Shown one piece after another: positions 25,367-37,129 of a stretch of 64,000 bases of DNA. The stretch's first letter is position 1. Every line of letters begins with the position of its first letter. Source of the DNA: Macrocystis pyrifera (taxonomy: Eukaryota > Sar > Phaeophyceae > Laminariales > Laminariaceae); assembly GCA_031763025.1 (NCBI GenBank), contig JASSKH010000030.1, positions 8,884,867-8,948,866 on the forward strand, written 5' to 3'. Position numbers and translations under genes: made by a program. The notes beneath the pieces are model-generated. The model ran no database searches and had not been told where the DNA came from. It was given only the letters and a program-made list of their open reading frames with translations.

Positions 25367-26859
25367 CCGGTCGCAGCAGCAACAGCAGACGCGGCGGCAG
25401 CGGCAGCAGCAGCCGCGCGAGGGCGAAAAGCGAGCGATCTACGCTAGGCCGGGCGGACGCGAGGACGGGGGTGGGGGCTGGGGCTGAGGCTGGGCAGGCA
25501 GGCGGGCGACTCCGTTCTTCGTCGTCCTTGAAGAAGAGGAAAGCGAAGGACGTGGGCGGAGGCGGCGGCAGTAGCGGCGGTAGCGGCGGCGGTGGTGGTG
25601 AGCCGAGGGCTCCATTCGCTTGACCTTTTGAGCTGCCGAGCCGAACCAGTACAGTACTTACGGCTGCCGTTTACCGAAGCTCTAAACTGGTGCAGGTGCA
25701 ACGGCGGTGACTGCAGTACCGGTCCCCGGTACGTTCTGCCGTACCTGTTTTTTGTGGTATTATTGTTGGCGCAGTGAGAGACCGCGCGGTGGTGGCGGCG
25801 GCGGCGGGTGTTTGCATTTGTGTTAGAGCCAACGTACGTTTTGCAGGCACAACAGGCGGCGATATCATAGTGCTCTATCCAGAAGCAGGTAGCCGGGAGA
25901 GGCAGGGAGAGGAGAAGAGGAGGAGGAGGAGGAGAAGGACAGGGGGTCGAGGGGGGAGGAGCGCGGGGGGGAACTCGGCCGACAGCGAGGTGGGTCGGAG
26001 GAGGAAGGAGACGGGGACGGTGGGAAAAGGATACGACGAGTTTTTACGACGACAGCAACCGAAACAGCTCTTGTGCGTATTGAGTGTATTCATAGAGATA
26101 GACCGAGTGGGAGAAAGGGAGAGAGCGAAAGACCGAGCAAACATCGGGCGGGCGCGCAAGCGAACGGAGGAGAGAGAGACAAAACGAGCTCAGGGCCTGA
26201 GTGACAGGGGGAGACAAGAGCAGGGTCGGTCGACGTGAGGGTTGCAACCGGTGTCCTCTACGGGAAGCGCGTGAGCCGACTGATCGACGAGGTGTTATTG
26301 TCTGAACGTGGCGGCTCCTGCCTACCGCAACTGTTGCTGCTACTACTCCTGTTGCTCCTACTATTGCTCCTCCTACTGCAGTCTACGGAAAGGCGCACGA
26401 GGGGTGGGGCGCGGTGGACAATAGAACACGGGAATAAAACGGGAGGACAACCACACGCAACGCACGCAACGAAGCCGCTTGGTGTTATCTGTATACCAAT
26501 ACAATACAAAGGCGGTGCGGTTGCAGTTGTCTTCGTCCGGCAGCAGTACGTACGTATTACCGTAGTGATTCGTGCGTATATTATACCTCGTGTCACTGCT
26601 GCCAGCAAAGTGCACCTATATACTGCTGTAACTCTTTGACTTGGGTTTTGCCTCCTGTTTTGGGCCAACCCCGCCCGGGCCCACGTTTTACCGAGCTTAT
26701 CGACAGCAGCAGCAGCAGCAGCAGCATCGACAAGGACATTAACAACAGCGACAAACAGCATCAACACCACCAACCACCACTGCCACCAGCGACGACCACC
26801 GCCTCCACGAGCAAACCCTCTACGGCGAGAGAGAGCGGACGACACCGAAAGCGGCGATC
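25367..26859. other. Purine-rich and low-complexity region without a clear gene
   Basis: GA-rich sequence at 25890-26230 gives an Arg/Glu-rich frame (25774-26238), and (CTC/CTA)n at 26330-26385 gives a Leu-rich one. A (CAG)n run lies at 26704-26724. None shows a recognisable domain or a convincing exon. Confidence 0.45.
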
Positions 26860-27469
26860 ATGCCGAGGACCACCACTCCGGCCCCTCTGGCCCTAAGCCA
26901 CCGGCCTCCGCGCGATGGCGACGCCCACCCAGCATCAACAGGGGTGGCAGCAGCAGTGGCAGCGACTTCGTCACGAGCGACATCCTCACGAGGAACTACC
27001 TCTATCTCACGCGAAGCCGCTGACCCTAACGCTGCGCTAGCGCCGCGCGTCTGGAAGGCGTTCCATGCGCGGCAGGCGTTTCTGGAGCGGGAGCGGCAGT
27101 ACAAGCGGGCGGTGTACGTGGACCCGCTCCTATGGGGGGAGGCTCTGGGGTCCAAGCTGGCGGCGTACATCGAGGACTTGAGGAAGAGCGACTCGGCACT
27201 AAGCTTGGCGGAGATGGCGGCGGCGAGGGGGGGGGGGCGGACGGATGACACGCTAAGGAACAGCCCGCTCGGAGGTATGGCGGCCACCGGGAAGTTTTTG
27301 AATTGTTTCGATGTTAATGTCGGTGGTGGTGTTGCTGGTGTTGGTGTTTGAGGTGTTGGTGATGGTGGTTATTTTTATGGTGGTGGTGTTGTTGTTTACG
27401 TGCCAGGTGCTGCTTAGTCATCCCCCAATCCCCCACCCTTTCCGCCGGGAGCTTCTCCCCGCCCCCCTT

Positions 27470-27502
<33 letters not shown>

Positions 27503-28337
27503 ATCTATCCTATCGAGTACACCCCCCTCCCCCCACACACCTCCCCAACTAATCGGAGGAAAAAATATGAGCTTGGGATGCTACTGCTGTTGCCATAATT
27601 TAGTTGCGAGAACGCGAGGCGACTAGGCAACCGCACGGAGGCCAATTATGCGAAAGACAGCAGTCAATCGTCGAGGCTGCAGTGACTCTCTCCCTGTCGC
27701 GTTTTTGCATTTGCTTTTCTTTGTTTCGATGATTGGGTGCCACAGGGCTTCGATTTCGATTTCGAATCGCATACACGCTACAGTTGAGTTATTTGTGGAC
27801 AAAACGAAAGCGTGTGGTGGTGCCCCCCCCCCCCCCCGCTTTGTCACCCCCCTCCCCTAGTCCCTTCTGTCTTTCCTTTCCTCCAACCAAAATGGATGAT
27901 GTAATGTAGCAAGACAACAGCAGTATGGGTGTTCGACGCGAATTCTAGTACACACGGGGGTGATGAGCACGCACGCACACAATCAGTCGCTGCGTGCACC
28001 GCCCTCCGCTCCGCTGACAAATTTTCGTATCCTCCATATGTTGTCATGTTCTAATTTGTTGTGTCGCATCTATTCGGCCGGCATTTTAGAGTTGTTGGCA
28101 TGTTTTATGTTCTTGTCGTGTTGTTGGTGTTGTTTTTGTGGTCGCTGTTGTCGTTGGTCCTGTTATTGGCGCTATTGTTGATGCTGATGCCCTTGCATGA
28201 CCTTAATGACCTTGCTACGTTCGTGTTTTTCTAGCGAGAGATCATGAGCCGCCGGCGATCGTTTTCTGCGACGACGGGGAAGAATACATGGCCGATTTCT
28301 TCGGCGCGCGGGGGAATTTCGAGCGCGTCTACGATAG
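26860..28337 (+). CDS. Two-exon block of unrecognised protein (5' part of a gene)
   Basis: Exon 26860-27274 begins at ATG (the frame is open upstream to a stop at 26737) and ends at a GTATGG donor in phase 1. Exon 28235-28337 starts after TTTTTCTAG and ends at GTGAGT in phase 2; the phases join exactly. The first exon encodes a Thr/Ala-rich leader followed by charged helical sequence (VWKAFHARQAFLERERQYKR, then LGSKLAAYIEDLRKSDSA). The second encodes PPAIVFCDDGEEYMADFFGA. No family is recognised. The next plus-strand exon I can see (37130) starts in phase 0, so at least one linking exon is missing, or this is a separate gene. The opposite frame is Ala/Arg/Ser-rich and less protein-like. Confidence 0.55.
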
Positions 28338-28348
28338 GTGAGTGAGAG

Positions 28349-28349
28349 T

Positions 28350-28382
<33 letters not shown>

Positions 28383-28645
28383 AGGAGGTTGATACACTGA
28401 ATAGCAGCGAGAAAGCGATCGCTATCCTAGGAGATAGATGGTGGTCACAGGCGGCCAGACAGGAAGGGGATACGATTAGCAAAAAGTTTTAATGTAATAT
28501 ATGGAAACAACGTAATGAGCGCCCAATTGTTGGAGGTGTCCCTATTAGGAGTGAGAACGTTGCTCCGTCTCGAAAGGGATGCGTGGTCAATGGTCAAATT
28601 ATTAAGGCAAGCAACAAATGAGTACCCCCCCCCCCCCCCCCGCCC
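28349..28645 (+). mobile_element. LINE 3' copy bounded by two poly(C) tails
   Basis: From 28382 the sequence matches the LINE 3' part: the plus strand carries the SEKAIAILGDRWW frame, then GAGCGCCCAATTGTTGGAGG and GGGATGCGTGGTCAATGGTC, ending AACAAATGAGTA followed by C-rich DNA. A separate GAGAGTA-plus-C30 tract sits directly in front, as if one copy had inserted at the tail of another. Confidence 0.85.
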
Positions 28646-28807
28646 CCCCGCTACCTTCTTCTATACCTGGAACACCTCGTATATACTACGCGACTGTAAT
28701 TTTGTGGTGGATGGTGCTCAATGACGCCAGGCACGTCATTCATTTTTAGCAGCCTCAGGAGCTGCAGCAGCAGAACCGCCGAAGAGTCGGAGTCCAACGA
28801 AATACTA

Positions 28808-28912
28808 TTACGGGGGTCCATAGTTAACGGGACCAAATTTTGTTAGTAAAAATAGGCAAATATATAGGTTTTTATGTACACCATAGGTCCTGTTAACTAT
28901 GGTCCCCCGTAA
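28808..28912. mobile_element. TA-MITE copy 2
   Basis: Intact 105-bp copy; the ends TTACGGGGGTCCATAGTTAA and TTAACTATGGTCCCCCGTAA are near-perfect inverted repeats, flanked by TA. Confidence 0.93.
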
Positions 28913-29137
28913 TAGTTATTGGTGGTAGTGAGGCGCGATCTCAGCAGTAATACCTGCAGTAGTCAAATCTGCGATGCATCATGCTTGGCGAATACGGATT
29001 GTTGTGCTGAACCAACACGAACAAATATCTACGTACAATACGAGGTCGTACGTACCCGTGACGTTTGGGTTCATTCTTTTAGGGAAAAAAAAAATCGTCA
29101 GCAGCAGTACAAGACGGCGTCGGCAGCCACAGTGGCA

Positions 29138-29159
<22 letters not shown>

Positions 29160-29168
<9 letters not shown>

Positions 29169-30560
29169 TAGGGCACACGAGGCCAGGGTCAGCGTCGCTG
29201 TACGCTCGGCTTGTCGTTCTAATCGTCGAACCCTTTGTAGACGTACAGTTACTTCCCTGCTATTAAAAAGTATATCGGTAAGGAATTGAGTCTCGGCCTA
29301 TCACGAAGAAAACGGAACTCGGCGCTAGAAATGCAGCTCAAACTGGCCGACAAGGTAGAAAGTTACAGCCTAAGAAACGGCAGTGATCGCCTTCCATACG
29401 AGATTAGAAACGAAGTCCTATTCAGAAACGCCGAATAAAATCAGAAACGCGGACTACAGCACTTTGCACAACACCCAACACCCACGACACCCTGGACTCC
29501 TCCCACAGTGTGCATGTTTCTGTTTTCCTTCGTTTTTGATCGTTTTTTTTTTTTTTTAAATCAACCGGATAATGTCCAGTCCCCCCCGCCGCCAGAACTC
29601 TCCCAACAGTTAGAAATGTCCCGTTTGAGAGATGAAGCGAATCAAAAAGCCCACACACATAAGAAACGTCTGTTTGAGGAATACAGTTCGAGTGTGCCTG
29701 CAAATAAAGCATCGAGACTCAACGCCAAACTGACGTTTCTTACTAGCGGGCCTTAACTATACTCGATTTTGTCGTGTGTTTCCTGGTTGCCCAACTCGAA
29801 ATTCGGCGTAATTCGAAGACGAAAAATATGCACCTGACACGTGTCCAACAGAGAGAGCTTCTATTAGCAGGTGCCACTACTACTGTACTGCTGTACGACA
29901 TCTACAGCGGAGCTTCTCCAGCAGCAGAGCAGCAGCAACAGTAGCGGTGGGACACACGAGACCATGGTCAGCGTCGCTGTACGCTCGGCTTGTCGGCCTA
30001 CGACCCTTAAACCCTTTGCACACGTACTCGATTTTGCTGTGTGTTTCTTGGTTCCAACTCAAATTTCGGCATAATTTGAAGACGAAAAATCTACAACCTG
30101 ACATGTATCCAACGGAGCTTCTCGGAGCAGGTGCCACCACTACTACTGCTGTACGACATCTGCAGTAGGTATTCTCCTGCTTCTCCGTCCCCTCATCAGT
30201 AGGAGGGTGGGCGTGACAATACAACTTGCAGCATGTCTTAGGGACACGGCCCGAACGTTGCTGTGGACAGACAGGCAGTCTGCCCACGACTACTCGTAGA
30301 GTTGGGAATCGTTAGGTAGAAGTAAAAAATAAATAAAAAAAACTATTATTCTGACACGTGCCACCGCTATTAGTACTATTGCTGTACGACATCTACAACA
30401 GAGCTTTTCTTGCTTCTCCGTCCCCTCATCACTTAGAGGGTTGGCCTGACAATACCACCTGCAGCATGTCTTGGGGACACGGCCCGAACGTTACTGTGGA
30501 CAGACTGGCACATTCTGCCCACGAGTACTCGTAGAGTTGGGTTTCGTTCGACGGTAAAAC
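29160..30560 (+). repeat. Local segmental duplications
   Basis: GTCAGCGTCGCTGTACGCTC with flanks occurs at about 29186 and 29966. CTCGATTTTG.CGTGTGTTTC with flanks occurs at about 29762 and 30027. A roughly 190-bp unit with GACACGGCCCGAACGTT occurs at about 30160-30310 and 30370-30545. Copies are about 85-90% alike by eye. No gene recognised. Confidence 0.75.
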
Positions 30561-30857
30561 TAAAAAAATCGAAAACCGTTGCGATTTTTCACGGTTCTGC
30601 TTTTTTTCCAAGCCCATGGCCCAGCCATGTGCCTACACAACATTGCCGCACCTACAGTCAGCAGCTCGACCAACTCTGAACGACTCGCAACCGCACCAGC
30701 ACGCTTCGTTAGTGTGTTCGCGTGCACAGCGCCCGCCGGGACTGGCGTTCGTGCCGTTTGCGTTGAGCGCGGCGGACAAACGTGGCCGAATAAATGTTGA
30801 ATCATACACACTGACTAACGTACGCACCCACACACCCACTTAAAAGAGAAACTATTA

Positions 30858-30965
30858 TTACGGGGGACCATAGTAAGTAGGACCTGAGGTAGACTCAAAA
30901 ACCTATATATTTTCCTATTTTTACCAACAGTATTTGGTCCTGTTTACTATGGTCCCTTACCGTAG
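30858..30965. mobile_element. TA-MITE copy 3
   Basis: Same ends (TTACGGGGGACCATAGTAAG at the left; right end slightly degraded, CCCTTACCGTAG), TA on both sides. Confidence 0.88.
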
Positions 30966-31434
30966 TAACATAAACAAGGCACCCTACTCTCGTATATACG
31001 AGCCGTTATGAAAAGGCTTTTTTCGTTTGGTTAAACAAAGGACAAGAGACTCGCGCGCGCCTCATCACTACAGCAGTAGCTGTATCATGTTTTGATGTAT
31101 TTTTAGTTGTAATCAGAGTTGGGGTACGTGGTGTTTGCAACAATGAATACCTGGCGGTAGCCATTGCTTATTTCCTGGTATTTCATACATTACATACGGT
31201 AGGGTAAGTAAGTTCGTTACGTATAAGCACGGCCAAAATTTGTCGACTCTTACGGCTGAGCACCCCGTAACACGGTTTGATCGAGGTACTACTGCTGTAT
31301 CACACGCAGCTTGCAAAAGGTAGGTTAATGTCGTGGGAAAAAAATCGGTCTCTCCGCTGAGGTTTCTTTTTTTTTTTCATTTTCACGTACGTATGAATAT
31401 GCAAGCAGAGCAATTCAGACTACAAGCAGTAGGA

Positions 31435-31536
31435 TTAACCCTTATAGAACTGCAGTAGTCCCGTTTTGGGGACAATCCAGTCAAGTTCCCAGTAGTTTTT
31501 TACCCGAAACGGGAGTGCGGTGCTAAAAGGGGTTAA
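31435..31536. mobile_element. Second MITE family (B), copy 1
   Basis: About 100 bp. Ends TTAACCCTTATAGAACTGCA and GTGCGGTGCTAAAAGGGGTTAA are imperfect inverted repeats, with inner CCCGTTTTGGGG and CCCGAAACGGG. Confidence 0.8.
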
Positions 31537-32136
31537 GGTGTCCTCGCCGAAAATTTTGCCGGCACGAGTGCCGCCCGAGAAGTGGAACCCTCAACCTGCC
31601 CACCCATCCAGACGGAGCAATCAGTGCGCCAATCCAACAAACCAGCGGTACAAGGCGTGTGCGAGATGTGCGTACCTCTGAAACGTCAGCGGGTCAGCGG
31701 GTCTACGTACGGGTGCTTCTACGCTACAGCAGTCTCTACTGCTTACCGACCTTGCCGGGTTAGCCAACGGGTATGTATCATTGTGACAGTGCCACGTTGA
31801 TGCGGCCCGAGTCTTGTCCTTTCGAGGCTTGAAACGATGGAAGTGAGTGCATGCGCGGAATGAATCGCAGTGGCCGGACGGGCACCATGACCATGTTCAT
31901 GGCACAACGCCGATTCCCGTCGGCTCATTGTCATCACCATCGCTCGTTGTTTGGTTTTGTATTGTCCTTGCCTTGTGCGAACGCGCCGTCTTTTCAGTTT
32001 ATTTATTTTTAATTTTTTTTTTTGTTTGTGTGTGTGTGTTTGAGCAAAGCTGCTCACTGCTGTTGTTTGTACGTACTTTTCTCGTGTTTTCTATCATGTA
32101 CTGCTGTGCGTCATCTGTGCTTTTGGTGATGTTTAT

Positions 32137-32232
32137 TTAATCTTTTAGTGACGCCGTCCCGTTTTGGGGATAAGTTACTTGCAATTTGAGTGGTCTGTCC
32201 ACCCAACGGGGCTGCACTGCTAAAAGGATTAA
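32137..32232. mobile_element. MITE B, copy 2
   Basis: TTAATCTTTTAGTGACGCC ... GCACTGCTAAAAGGATTAA with inner CCCGTTTTGGGGA; same layout as copy 1. Confidence 0.8.
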
Positions 32233-32378
32233 CCCTGGTGGTGCCGCAGTCTACATGTACCTAAACCTGAGCCTAATTCCAAGTGTTTCGTCATCACAAC
32301 GAGACCGCAGTCCTAAACGTTTAGAACTGCACCCTTCTATTTTTTGGGAAAAACTAGTCGGAATATGTGCTAGTAATA

Positions 32379-32496
32379 TTACGGGGGGCCATTGGAGTAA
32401 ATAGGACCTACGGTAGACACAAAAACCTATGTATAGTTTAGTTACTTATTTTTACTAAAAATGTCAGGTCCTATTTGCTACGATTGTTCCGCGTAA
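32379..32496. mobile_element. TA-MITE copy 4
   Basis: Diverged 118-bp copy with ends TTACGGGGGGCCATTGGAGT and CCGCGTAA, flanked by TA. Confidence 0.85.
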
Positions 32497-34683
32497 TAGA
32501 GTCCTGAGAGGATTAATTTGACCGAAAATGTGCGTTGTCAGAAGGAGATGTTTATAATAGGCTACATATCGTACCTGGTGGGTTGTTGATGTCCCACGCA
32601 ATTTTTTTTTATTTACAGCAGTACCGTTACCGAGCCAAGTTTATACCGTGTACCGAGCCAAGTTGTACCGTATTCCGACCCCAAGTTGTACCGTACGACA
32701 TACCGCCTACCAGGTATGTACATACCGTCCGTGTCACTGCTGTCGAGTATGCTAGCACCGTACAGCAGTGCAAAGGTTATGTCGTGAAGGCGTTGGTTTC
32801 GTGCCCCACCATAGCTGTGACGAGTACCGTGGGACCGGTTGTTACCGTGCAAACAAGTACGAAGTTCAGGGCCCCGTATGTTGCTGCTGTTGCTCTAGTG
32901 TCTGTTTTATACGTATTATAGTATTTTACGCGGAGTTCAGCGGTATCGAGAAAGCTACAAGTACCGGTCCGTCGTTTTTTTTGTCATTTGCGTCGGTGCG
33001 CAGATTGATAGTTGAGGCTCCGGCCGACTTCGTCGTATCACCGTTATACTGAGCACCAGCACCAGGTATGCATTATCTAATTTCTTACAACCCGATGGGA
33101 ATCGTAGCTGAAACATGAAAAAAAAAGAGCGATAGACTCTGTGCACGTGCAAGCGATCACGCGACAGTGGACACTTTTTTTTTTTTTAACTTCGACCGAA
33201 AAGCTGCTACCCAAGCGCTTCCCGTCTGATGCCTTTCAGGTCTTGGCTCGGCTGTCGATTTTTGCAACACCTGTGCCGTCCCGTGATGTATTGTAGTGTA
33301 CCGTTCCGTGGCAATCCATTCCTGTCTGATGTGGGGATGTGGCGTCGTGTTATAGTCGCGTACCATTGTGATGTCTTGTCATGATCAGCGGTCGGTCCCA
33401 CGATTTGGTTGTTTCGGTAATTATCGTCCGTTTCCACCCGCTCATTCACTCCATCAAATTATCACAGCGTCAACGTAACCTCTCGCTACCAAGACCGTCA
33501 ACGGCACGAAAACGAACGGCACAATGGTTGTTGGCATGAATGACGGTTGTCGTGCGGACATTTCTGTAGGAGTATATGTTATCTCGTTCTTCACGTGTTT
33601 TTTTTACTGCTGTGTGTGTGCCGCAGCAGTGGCTCATTTCCGTTTATCATTCCGAAAATGGAAGCTCGACGCCCAACCCACCTCGTTTCTCGGTGAAATT
33701 CAAGTTCTTTGCTCTGTTAATGGGTTGTTGGAATCAGGACCCTCTCTGTTTACGTGTTTTGGTGTTTTGTTTTGGTTTGGTTTGGTTATGCGAGTATATA
33801 CGCCGGAAGGAGTTGGCGATTGTGTCGGGTTGGTCGCAAGACACACTGCCGCCTTATTTTTCATGCCTGCCCACCCCTCGCCCTCGAAGGAAACACGCCT
33901 CCTAACTATCTCCCTGAGCAACAACCGCAGCAGCAGGGAATCTCCTTCTCCACCTTGCCACCGCTGTGTATATTTCATTTAGGGGGCCATATAGATAATA
34001 GGTTGTTGCGGCTTCGCTAGCGTGGTTCTATTTGTAAAAACAAAACGATACAACAATGTTTAGCCCTGTTCTGCCCCGAGCCCGCCTCTACGCTAAATCC
34101 CTAGGAGCGTCGTCGGAGCTCATTTGGTCGTAATGCCCCTTTCGCTCTCTGCCAGCGGGAGGCGGGGGCAGGGGGGGGGGCGGCGCTAGGAAATCCTATC
34201 TTCAATCCTTGCCATACCGCTTCTACTGGTACTGCTGTCCTGTCCTCGTTTGTGTTTTCGGTGTTGGTGTCGGTGTTGATAGTGCTGTTTGTTTCGATAT
34301 GTTGACATCCAGTCATCAAAGAGACCCCCGCAATACATAAATGAGGACCCCCCCCCCCCCCCCCCGCCCCCCCTATTATATATATATTATATATCGGTTG
34401 GGTTGGCGCCGGTTGGCAACGACACTGTAAAACATGCCGCTCACTACGTGAGCTAGACATCCAGGGTACCGTTTTTTTTTTGTTTTTTTTTGGCGGTCGC
34501 CCAGAGCTGGTCGTCTAGTTAGATTTTTTGTGCGAAGTAAATAACCTTTACTCTGCACAAGGGAATGGATCGTATCACTTAGTGTTCAAGGTAAGGCACC
34601 CAAGAGGCAGTTACATAGTACTCCCATTGCTGTCTCTGGAAGTGGCCACACCGGAAATTAAACTAAGTCATTGAAGCTGTCAT

Positions 34684-34922
34684 CCATATGCAAGTCCGCC
34701 TCACAAGCGGTTCTTAGTAGGATGCAGCTCACCCTTCATGCGACTCGCCGGACACCTCACGGCGCTTCGCGCTTGGTGCAAGCAATGTCTGCCTGGTCGG
34801 TGAAAACCCGACATGCTCCGTCCCGGCATTGTAGGGATGCGAGGGTCTATGGTCATACGACTACGGCGATGCATGAGATCGAGTACATCTCTCTTATCGA
34901 GTACACCCCCCCCCCCCTCCCG
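34684..34922 (+). mobile_element. Family-2 poly(C) retroposon, longest plus-strand copy
   Basis: Begins near CAAGTCCGCCTCACAAGCGG and runs through GCTTGGTGCAAGCAATGTCT, CCCGGCATTGTAGGGATGCG and GGTCATACGACTACGG to ATCGAGTACA and a C run. The same block recurs at 40.5, 45.6, 46.1 and 62.9 kb. The open frame it makes (RPGIVGMRGSMVIRL...) reappears wherever the repeat does, so it is not a host gene. Confidence 0.85.
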
Positions 34923-35374
34923 TAGCCCAATCCCTCTCGTGTACAATGCCCGACAGGTTGGTGTTACCTGGGCTGTGCTTTCGTTGCCAGGTGTAACAGC
35001 AGTTGTTGTCTTTCCTCCGACGGTTTCCCCCCTCCATACTGCGGCGTTTTTTGTGCCCACGCCATATCGCGTCTCCGTTTATTTATCGTGTTCCCCCAGG
35101 CGTAACGGTGGCCTCGACGCTCGGTCTAGGGAAGGTGGGGGTCGCGCCGGAGAGAGGGAAAGAGAGCGGAACGGTTTTTTTTTGCCGACAAGGTTCAGGA
35201 GACACGTCGTGATAAGCGGGCTAGGGTAAGTGGACTTGGTGACAGCAGTACATGCATGTACCACTGGACGGAAAAGTAAGGACCGCGTGGGTGTTCATGT
35301 TGTATGCGCGAACGTTTTGCTTATATTTCCGTCGAGAGCGGTCTACACCGTGGCCCGGCTTGAACAAAGTGGTT

Positions 35375-35725
35375 GATAGTCTCTACCCTGGAGTGGCTCC
35401 GCACGGGTTTAGTGTTTAGTGTATACCTGGTACCTGGCACCTGGTACCAGCTTTGGTCCAACTTCGATAGAATGGTTGATAGCCCACACTGCTGTTGACA
35501 GCAGTGTCAATAAATAGCTTATGGTTGGGCTGAGGTATTTACGGCTTGGCCCAGCTTGGATAAAATGGTTGATAGTCCACACTACGGCTGTAGCTCCTCA
35601 TAGGCTTCTTAATACTCCATAAACTGTTACGACTCTTATCCAGCATCCTCGATAAAATGGTTGATAGCCCACTACACCACAGTACATAACCCCTCATCGA
35701 AGACGTCAGGAGACGCGTCAAGCAA
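35375..35725. repeat. Degenerate tandem array with core ATGGTTGATAGYCCACAC
   Basis: Units of 60-110 bp sharing CTTGGCCCAGCTTGGATAAA and ATGGTTGATAG(C/T)CCACAC. Four copies lie here, a weak one near 35945, and four more lie at 37350-37690. Confidence 0.8.
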
Positions 35726-36098
35726 AAGGCCGAACGTGGGCTTGTCAAGGATGTAGGGTCGAGCGTTCCACTCTAAAAGCTGGTATTTAGGTGTCAAAAG
35801 TCAAGGCAAAGTTGCCGTGTGTCATGGGGTGAAAGTGCTGTCTCCTGACATGTTTGTTCCTCATGGGCTTCGTGCACAGCTGGCACGGCTTGACCCGCAT
35901 TGTTAACGAGTCCTCGTAGGCGTGCTGTTTCCACCGTGACGCAGCTTCGACCAATGAGTTGATTGTTGATACCTGGTATATATTATAGTCCACCCCATTC
36001 ATACTACAGCAGTACAGCAATATCTCCGTACTGCATACCGGGTACCTGGTACCTGGTATTCACAAGCGACCGGCATGGAGTTAGAGCGTGACGTCGAC

Positions 36099-36192
36099 TC
36101 TTTTAGCACCGCACTCCCATGTGTGGGGACAAATCTGTCAAATTCCAAGTAGTCTGTCCCCGAAACGGTACCGCGGTTCCTGAAAGGGTTAA
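36099..36192. mobile_element. MITE B, copy 3
   Basis: TTTTAGCACCGCACTCCCAT ... CCGCGGTTCCTGAAAGGGTTAA with inner GTCCCCGAAACGG. Confidence 0.75.
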
Positions 36193-36423
36193 GAACCTTT
36201 TCTGGCCGGCAATACAAACCCCGTTTTGATGTACAGATGCTAGACCAAGCGGGGTCTGTGTTCCCAGCGAGACTGGTACGTACGATGGTTTCAAACTTTT
36301 TTTTGCCGAGACCTGGGCCAAGGTCTATATGCTATACGGTGGGTCTGTAGACTAACGTTGTCTGTGGTGCTGTTACCGTAGAGGTTCCAATCTTTACGAC
36401 TAGCGCTACTATTGCTGAAGCTA

Positions 36424-36528
36424 TTGCGGGGGTCCATAGCTAATAGGACCTATGGTATACATAAAAACCTGTGTATTTACCTATTTTTACTAACAATATC
36501 CGGTCCTATTTGCTGTGGTCCCCCGTAA
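36424..36528. mobile_element. TA-MITE copy 5
   Basis: TTGCGGGGGTCCATAGCTAA ... TTTGCTGTGGTCCCCCGTAA, TA flanks. Confidence 0.9.
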
Positions 36529-37129
36529 TAGTCGAGGGGGAAAGGCGGTTTTATGGCGGCAGCTTTCTGAGAGCCTCGGCGTGAGAATCGCGCGCTACGC
36601 AACGTATATAGGACAGCAGTATTTTGTGCATGCTTTACAGATTCTTCAGCGGTGGTTTACGTATTTACCGATTGGAGTAATCGAAACTCAGGTTTGCGAG
36701 ATGCGTCGTACGTTTTTGCCGCCGCGCATGTTCTACCGTCAGTCCTCCAGGAGAGTATTGTGGTTAGTGTTCTCACTTTATCTCACCGCCAAAAAATCGA
36801 GTCCGTGGTGTCACAAGACAGGCTCCAATAACTCTGGAGGGTGAGACTACCTTGGGCGAAATTAGGAACACAAAACAAACCACGGCGTACGCCCGAGCCG
36901 AAAACGTAGAAGTAAAATCAGTGTACGTACATACATACGTACTGCTGTGGTTCGGTGACCCCCCTGGATGCTGTTGTACTACTGTTGTACTAACTGTATA
37001 ATACCAGAGGGCCAAAATGACGATTTTTTCATGTGCGGTTTTGGTCCACACTATTTCTGTTGTGTTTTGTTTGTTTGTTTTTTTATTGTCTTGTATTTGT
37101 TGGTGGACCCGACCGCTCTCCTCTCGCAG

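Larger units (their letters stand above)
34923..37129. other. Repeat-rich stretch without confirmed exons
   Basis: Contains one candidate exon at 35101-35225 (good CAG acceptor and GTAAGT donor, open frame), but its phases do not fit neighbouring exons, so it is not called. Otherwise repeats listed separately. Confidence 0.4.

Noticed and set aside
25774..26238. Arg/Glu-rich plus-strand frame
   Set aside because: Arises from GA-rich DNA; only a short stretch resembles ordinary protein and no exon boundaries are convincing.
29508..29756. Short plus-strand frame with charged C-terminus
   Set aside because: The region is built of degenerate AGAAACG/CGTTTCT words; no splice sites or domain, so coding is unlikely.
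34813..35229. Frame beginning RPGIVGMRGSMVIRL
   Set aside because: The same peptide appears at every family-2 retroposon copy, so it is repeat, not a host gene.
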